In this document: piece after piece, positions 5,300 through 8,761 of the stretch
How the letters are laid out: every line of letters starts with the position of its first letter
Numbering within the stretch: the stretch's first letter is position 1
DNA from: Candidatus Scatomorpha stercorigallinarum
Lineage (GTDB): Bacteria; Bacillota_A; Clostridia; Oscillospirales; Oscillospiraceae
Direction of reading: 5' to 3'
Length of the DNA stretch: 8,761 bases
NCBI GenBank assembly: GCA_018713375.1
Contig: DVOV01000112.1
Location: 1 to 8,761, forward strand
Translations under genes and position numbers: made by a program
The notes under the pieces: generated by a model
Seen by the model: the letters and a program-made list of their open reading frames with translations, nothing else
What the model was told of the DNA's origin: nothing
Databases searched by the model: none

Positions 5300-7162
5300 T
5301 CAGAACGGCCAACTGGGGAACCACTTGAGGAAGGCCGTCGTGTACCAGGTGGGCGTGCGCACGCCGGTGAGCACGGGGTAGAAGGCTATGAAAAGCAGCA
5401 CGCAGGCCGCGGTGAAAATATACATCTGCCGGTTGGCGGCCCAGGGCTGGCGCTCGCCCAGGCGCGTGAACACATGGCAGAGCGCGAGCACCATGAACAC
5501 CTCGCAGGGGAAGTAGTGGTAGGCGAAGGTGAGGCGCGTCACCAGCACCCAGGGTAGGAACTGCGCCAGATAGCCGGCGACGATGAAGAGCGCGCGGCCG
5601 TCGCGGTCCTTCACGGCGAGGATGGCGTTGGCGATCACGGCCAGCAGGCCGGCCCAGCAGAAGATGGGGTTCAAAAACGCGCCGAAGGCCATCTTCGTGC
5701 CGTCGTCAAAACGCACCAGGTAGTAGAGGATGGGGCGCGCGTCCACCAGCCACTGGTACCAGCGGGAGGCGTAGGGGTGCTCGGCCACCAGGCCCGAGTG
5801 GTAGTTCCACATGTACTCCTGGTTGTGGAGGACGATCTCCAGGTAGTCGCGCGTGAAGAACATGCCCACGCCGCCCTCCAGGCCGCGGGCCGTGCCGTAC
5901 CAGTAATAGCTTGCGTAGTATATCGCCAGCGGGAGCGCGACGAAAAACACGAGGCAGAAGCCACAGTTCGAGAGGAAGTCCCGCCAGAAGCCCTCGCGCC
6001 GGCGCTGCGTTATCCAGTAGAGCAGCCAGATCACGGCGAGGCCCGCGCCGGCATAGATGCACGTCCACTTGCTGGCCGCGCCGAGGCCAAAGAAGAGGCC
6101 CGAGAGGGCTAGGTAGCGCCACTTCCCGCTGCTGACGAAGCGCCACATGAAGAGGTACATCAGCAGTATGAAGAACACCGCGTAGGTGTCGATGGTGGCG
6201 ATGCGCGTCTGCACGAAGTGCATGAAGTCGAACGCGAAGATGAGCGTCCCGCAGGCGGCGACGGAGCTGCGGCGCAGCATACGCTTGAGGAAGGAGTAGA
6301 GTATGGGCAGCATCAGCGCGCCGAAGAGCGTGCCGGCGAAGCGCCAGCCGAAGGGCGTCAGCCCCCAGAGGGCGATGCCGGCGGCGATGATGAGCTTGCC
6401 CAGCGGCGGGTGCGTTATCTCGTAGGGGTAGACGTTTTCCAGATGCTCCACGGCCGTGCGGGCGTGGTAGATCTCGTCGAAGTAGGTGCTGTTGAGGTAG
6501 TCTATCTGTTCGGGGACGGTGTCCTGCTCGTCGAAGAGCGGGGCGCAGCCGGCGTCATACTCGAGGAGGGAGGCGTCTATCCTCTCCCCGTCCGCGCCGT
6601 AAAGCGCGATCTCGCCCAGCCAGAGCTCGTCGGAGGCGATCAGGCGCACATGGCGCGCGCGGCCGGGCGTGAAACCCTCCTCCGTGCTGTCCATCCACTT
6701 GAAGATCTCCGTGTAGCCCTGCTCGAGCGTGCCGGCGTCCGTCCAGTTCTCGCCGTCCAGAGAAAACTGCACCGCGTACTCGCCCGTGTGCAGGCCGCAG
6801 AAATAGCGTATCTTCGTTATCTCTGTCTCCTCGGGTAGGGCGATGTCCACATAGCGGCCCCGCTCGGTGAACTTGCAGAAGCTCTGCGGGGACGAGGTCC
6901 GGCCCAGCCCGGTGAAGGCCGCGGCAGCGTAGACGAGGGTTATAACAAGGGCTATCAGCGCGTCGCGCCGGGTTATCCGGCCCTCCGGGGATGAGAAGCT
7001 GAGCGCCTTCCGCGCCCTTTTCGGCGTCTCCACGCCCTCATCCGGCGGGACGTCCTCCCGCGCGTCCTCAAACGGGTCCGCGAATATTGGCATCCAGCGC
7101 CAGGCCATGTATATCACGCAGAGCGCGGCGGCGATGGGGAAAATATAGGTGAGATAGGACAA
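5300..7162 (-). CDS. Protein O-mannosyltransferase-type (GT39/PMT) membrane glycosyltransferase with inserted discoidin-like domain
   Basis: This encodes 620 residues, a polytopic enzyme expected to move a mannosyl (or similar) residue from a polyprenyl-phosphate carrier to surface acceptors. The PMT signature is clear: FDEIYHARTA with the acidic pair D229-E230, HPPLGKLIIAAGI (251-263), and FAFDFMHFVQTRIATIDTYA, followed by many hydrophobic segments and a 4TM-like C-terminal part with TRLTFAYHYFPCEVF. Two segments (about 3-22 and 68-85) precede an insert at about 92-197 with F5/8 type C character (FSLDGENWTDAG, HVRLIASDELWLGEIALYG), a fold that often binds carbohydrate. The start is TTG, chosen because GGGAGGG lies seven bases upstream (7170-7176); the next candidate is Met19. 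Promoter TGGACA/TATAAT lies just upstream. The C-terminus ends FPSWPF. Confidence 0.9.
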   Translation of the reverse strand: MSYLTYIFPIAAALCVIYMAWRWMPIFADPFEDAREDVPPDEGVETPKRARKALSFSSPEGRITRRDALIALVITLVYAAAAFTGLGRTSSPQSFCKFTERGRYVDIALPEETEITKIRYFCGLHTGEYAVQFSLDGENWTDAGTLEQGYTEIFKWMDSTEEGFTPGRARHVRLIASDELWLGEIALYGADGERIDASLLEYDAGCAPLFDEQDTVPEQIDYLNSTYFDEIYHARTAVEHLENVYPYEITHPPLGKLIIAAGIALWGLTPFGWRFAGTLFGALMLPILYSFLKRMLRRSSVAACGTLIFAFDFMHFVQTRIATIDTYAVFFILLMYLFMWRFVSSGKWRYLALSGLFFGLGAASKWTCIYAGAGLAVIWLLYWITQRRREGFWRDFLSNCGFCLVFFVALPLAIYYASYYWYGTARGLEGGVGMFFTRDYLEIVLHNQEYMWNYHSGLVAEHPYASRWYQWLVDARPILYYLVRFDDGTKMAFGAFLNPIFCWAGLLAVIANAILAVKDRDGRALFIVAGYLAQFLPWVLVTRLTFAYHYFPCEVFMVLALCHVFTRLGERQPWAANRQMYIFTAACVLLFIAFYPVLTGVRTPTWYTTAFLKWFPSWPF

Positions 7163-7195
7163 GGTGAAGCCCTCCCGCTGTATCTAAGCGCCGAT

Positions 7196-7224
7196 ATTAT
7201 ACACCGTTTCCCCCCGCTTGTCCA
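7196..7224 (-). promoter_or_regulatory. Sigma-A promoter for the glycosyltransferase gene
   Basis: On the minus strand TGGACA (7224-7219) and a perfect TATAAT (7201-7196) are 17 bases apart. The predicted start is near 7189, leaving a leader of about 27 bases that contains only the GGGAGGG ribosome binding site before the TTG at 7162. It diverges from the infC promoter. Confidence 0.75.
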
Positions 7225-7275
7225 CTGGAAGGGATATTTGTGGGATGCCTCTTGTTCTGGCAGGGAAAAATGTGC

Positions 7276-7304
7276 TTGACAGGGGCGGGGCGGGCTGGTA
7301 TAAT
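7276..7304 (+). promoter_or_regulatory. Consensus sigma-A promoter for infC-rpmI-rplT
   Basis: Perfect TTGACA (7276-7281) and perfect TATAAT (7299-7304) with ideal 17-base spacing, in a G-rich spacer. Transcription should start near 7311, about 170 bases ahead of infC. A promoter this strong fits an operon whose output is restrained downstream by attenuation. Confidence 0.9.
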
Positions 7305-7310
7305 AGCAAA

Positions 7311-7480
7311 GCTCTTAAAACAAAGCAGTACGGTGTCCGCCGTCCTCACCCGGCCGCTATGCGCGCCGCGGTCAACAGGAAGCTCTGCCCGCCTTGCGGC
7401 GGATGGGATCTTTTGCGCGCGGATGCCGGTGGTATCCGCGCTTTTTGCGCAACTGCGCGATCACTATTATGGAGGTGTTT
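7311..7480 (+). ncRNA. infC operon 5' leader, candidate ribosomal protein L20-responsive attenuator
   Basis: The leader runs about 170 bases from the promoter to the TTG start and is highly foldable. Visible pairings: a local hairpin CCGCC (7389-7393)/GGCGG (7398-7402); a long-range 7-bp pairing TCCGCCG (7336-7342) with CGGCGGA (7397-7403); an alternative GCGGAT (7399-7404) with ATCCGC (7434-7439), which would break the terminator. Firmicutes infC-rpmI-rplT operons are known to be autoregulated by L20 through a leader transcription attenuator; gene order and terminator agree with that. I cannot confirm the L20-binding fold by eye. Confidence 0.6.
7417..7446 (+). terminator. Intrinsic terminator inside the infC leader (attenuator)
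   Basis: GCGCGGAT (7417-7424) pairs with ATCCGCGC (7434-7441), and the stem continues inward by a G-U and two C-G pairs to a GGT loop. Five T residues follow at 7442-7446. It precedes the infC ribosome binding site by 24 bases, so it must be bypassed for operon expression. Confidence 0.82.
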
Positions 7481-8077
7481 TTGATAGCCGTCAACGAGTA
7501 CCAGATCAACGAAGAGATCCGCGACCGCGAGGTGCGCCTGATCGGCGAAAACGGCGAGCAGCTGGGGATCATGTCCGCGGCGGCCGCCATGGACATCGCC
7601 GTGCAGAAGGACCTCGACCTCGTAAAGATCGCGCCGGGCTCCAATCCCCCCGTGTGCAAGATCATGGACTACGGGAAGTACCGCTTCGAGCAGTCCAAAC
7701 GGGAGAAGGAGGCGCGCAAGAACCAGCGCATAGTGGAGGTCAAGGAGATCCGCATGTCCCCCGGCATCGGGGACAACGACTTCCTCGTCAAGCTGCGCAA
7801 CGGGCAGAAGTTCCTTGCCGACGGCGACCGGCTGAAGGTCACCGTGCGTTTCCGCGGCCGCGAGATGGCGCACACGAACATCGGCGAGCAGCTGCTGCGC
7901 GACTTCGCCGAGCGCTGCGCCGAGCTTGCCAACCTTGACAAGCAGCCGAAGTTAGAGGGACGGAACATGTCCATTTTCCTCTCCCCCAAGCCCCAGCAGC
8001 CGGCAAAGAAGCCGGCCAAGCCCAAGGCGCCGAAGGAAGGCGCCCCCGCCGCGGAGAGCGCGGCCACCAACGAGTAA
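7481..8077 (+). CDS. infC: Translation initiation factor IF-3
   Basis: IF-3 binds the 30S subunit, blocks premature joining of 50S and checks the start codon and initiator tRNA. The 198-residue product shows the N-domain NEEIRDREVRLIGENGEQLG (5-29, interrupted listing), the linker motif PPVCKIMDYGKYRFEQ (56-71), basic SKREKEARKNQ, and the C-domain KEIRMSPGIGDNDFLVKLRNGQ and later KVTVRFRGREMAH. The start is TTG at 7481, five bases after GGAGG (7471-7475). An in-frame ATG at 7469 overlaps this site and is unlikely. Non-AUG starts are usual for infC and permit autoregulation. About 30 C-terminal residues rich in Lys, Pro and Ala extend past the conserved end (SIFLSPK). rpmI follows after 33 bases. 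Confidence 0.97.
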   Translation: MIAVNEYQINEEIRDREVRLIGENGEQLGIMSAAAAMDIAVQKDLDLVKIAPGSNPPVCKIMDYGKYRFEQSKREKEARKNQRIVEVKEIRMSPGIGDNDFLVKLRNGQKFLADGDRLKVTVRFRGREMAHTNIGEQLLRDFAERCAELANLDKQPKLEGRNMSIFLSPKPQQPAKKPAKPKAPKEGAPAAESAATNE

Positions 8078-8110
8078 GCACCCAACCCATCAGGAAGGAG
8101 TTAATAAGCC

Positions 8111-8308
8111 ATGCCGAAACTTAAGACCCACAGCGGCGCGAAAAAGAGGTTCAACCTCACCAAGACCGGCAAGGTCAAGCGCGCTCACGCCTACAAGAGC
8201 CACATTCTCACCAAGAAAGACACCAAGCGCAAGAGAGGCCTCCGTCAGGGCACCTATGCGGACGTTACCAACGAGTCCGCCATCAAGCGCATGATCCCGT
8301 ATAAATAA
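8111..8308 (+). CDS. rpmI: 50S ribosomal protein L35 (bL35)
   Basis: This encodes 65 very basic residues matching bL35 in length and pattern: [14 protein letters not shown] at the start, [19 protein letters not shown] in the middle, and KRMIPYK at the end. It binds 23S rRNA in the large subunit. AAGGAG (8095-8100) lies ten bases upstream of the ATG, and it sits between infC and rplT as is universal for this operon in Firmicutes. Confidence 0.98.
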   Translation: MPKLKTHSGAKKRFNLTKTGKVKRAHAYKSHILTKKDTKRKRGLRQGTYADVTNESAIKRMIPYK

Positions 8309-8323
8309 GGAGGAGGCAGCACA

Positions 8324-8680
8324 ATGGCCAGAGTCAAAGGCGCGATGATGACGCGCAAGAGAAGGAACAAGATGCTCGGTCTGGCGAAGGGCTATTGGGG
8401 CAACAAGTCCCGCCACTTCAAGATGGCCAAGCAGCAGGTCATGAAGTCCGGCCGTTACGCTTACGTCGGCCGCAAGCAGAAGAAGCGCGACTTCCGCAGC
8501 CTGTGGATAACCCGTATTTCCGCCGCGTGCAAGCTCAACGGCATGAACTACTCCACCTTTATGCACGGCCTCAAGCTCGCGGGCATCGACATGAACCGCA
8601 AGATGCTCTCCGAGACCGCCATCCACGATCCCGCCGCCTTCACCGCCCTGTGCGAGAAGGCCAAGGCGAGCCTGGCCTGA
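8324..8680 (+). CDS. rplT: 50S ribosomal protein L20 (bL20)
   Basis: This encodes 118 residues, full length for bL20, which binds 23S rRNA early in large-subunit assembly and in Firmicutes also represses its own operon by acting on the infC leader. Conserved blocks: [33 protein letters not shown], the [14 protein letters not shown] motif at about 52-65, and [30 protein letters not shown] precedes the ATG; the gap from rpmI is 15 bases. It is the last gene of the operon seen here. Confidence 0.98.
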   Translation: MARVKGAMMTRKRRNKMLGLAKGYWGNKSRHFKMAKQQVMKSGRYAYVGRKQKKRDFRSLWITRISAACKLNGMNYSTFMHGLKLAGIDMNRKMLSETAIHDPAAFTALCEKAKASLA

Positions 8681-8683
8681 GGC

Positions 8684-8759
8684 CCGGGCTTTCGCCTCGC
8701 GGATTTCGCGCCCTCAGGCGCGAAAGAATCGGCATCGAATTGAAAAAGCCCGGAATTCG
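8684..8759. repeat. Nested hairpins after rplT, related to the intergenic repeat at 4363-4398
   Basis: An outer pair CCGGGCTTT (8684-8692) and AAAGCCCGG (8745-8753) encloses a 9-bp stem TTTCGCGCC (8704-8712)/GGCGCGAAA (8717-8725) with a CTCA loop; CGAATT (8736-8741) can also pair with AATTCG (8754-8759). No T run follows within the window. The final AAAAAGCCCGG looks like the ascending arm of a terminator whose other half is cut off. The stretch TCGCGCC-loop-GGCGCG-spacer-GGCATCGAAT parallels the block near 4362-4398. Confidence 0.5.
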
Positions 8760-8761
8760 TA

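Noticed and set aside
7469..7471. ATG as infC start
   Set aside because: It overlaps the GGAGG ribosome binding site, leaving no site upstream of it; TTG at 7481 is well placed.
7240..7938. Plus-strand frame of 232 codons overlapping infC
   Set aside because: Wrong frame across infC, Arg/His/Pro-rich and crosses the promoter and terminator.

Overview
The window looks like chromosomal DNA from a GC-rich member of the Firmicutes (class Clostridia, probably an uncultured gut lineage near Oscillospirales). The grounds are an infC-rpmI-rplT operon in Firmicutes order with consensus sigma-A promoters, strong AGGAGG-type ribosome binding sites, a lipobox-bearing solute-binding protein, and GC-saturated third codon positions. 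No rRNA, tRNA, CRISPR array or transposase is visible. Taxonomy is inferred from these features only.

Layout. 1-1890 (minus strand): a polar amino-acid ABC importer in the order solute-binding lipoprotein, permease, ATPase (only the first 24 codons of the ATPase lie in the window). 1891-2106: an AT-richer divergent regulatory region with a minus promoter candidate, an operator-like set of inverted repeats and a good plus promoter. 2107-2629 (plus): two overlapping small genes for cysteine-rich proteins, the second with a helix-turn-helix-like C-terminus. Both are unassigned and form the most unfamiliar part of the window. 2614-4171 (minus): rpiB followed one base later by a membrane-anchored protein resembling the DUF4015 putative glycoside hydrolases but lacking its key acidic residue. 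4172-4415: a dense run of hairpins that looks like a dispersed palindromic repeat. 4416-7162 (minus): a protein O-mannosyltransferase-type glycosyltransferase with an inserted discoidin-like domain, then a PHP-family histidinol-phosphatase-like hydrolase. 7163-7480: a divergent promoter region plus a long infC leader with an intrinsic terminator. 7481-8680 (plus): infC, rpmI, rplT. 8681-8761: another hairpin block related to the one at 4363-4398.

How it works together. The ABC genes would import an amino acid or similar small solute. Their regulatory region is shared with the cysteine-rich pair, so co-regulation is possible but unproven. rpiB supplies pentose-phosphate isomerisation. The glycosyltransferase and the DUF4015-like protein are both membrane-associated carbohydrate-type proteins on the cell surface side. 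The infC operon is a housekeeping translation operon whose leader has the architecture expected for L20-controlled attenuation.

I did not find a clear new multi-gene defence or metabolic system. The best leads are the cysteine-rich pair with its operator, the structured repeat family, the three-state infC leader, and three proteins that depart from their families: a permease with a loop insertion, a binding protein lacking the usual arginine, and a DUF4015-like protein lacking its catalytic-type aspartate.
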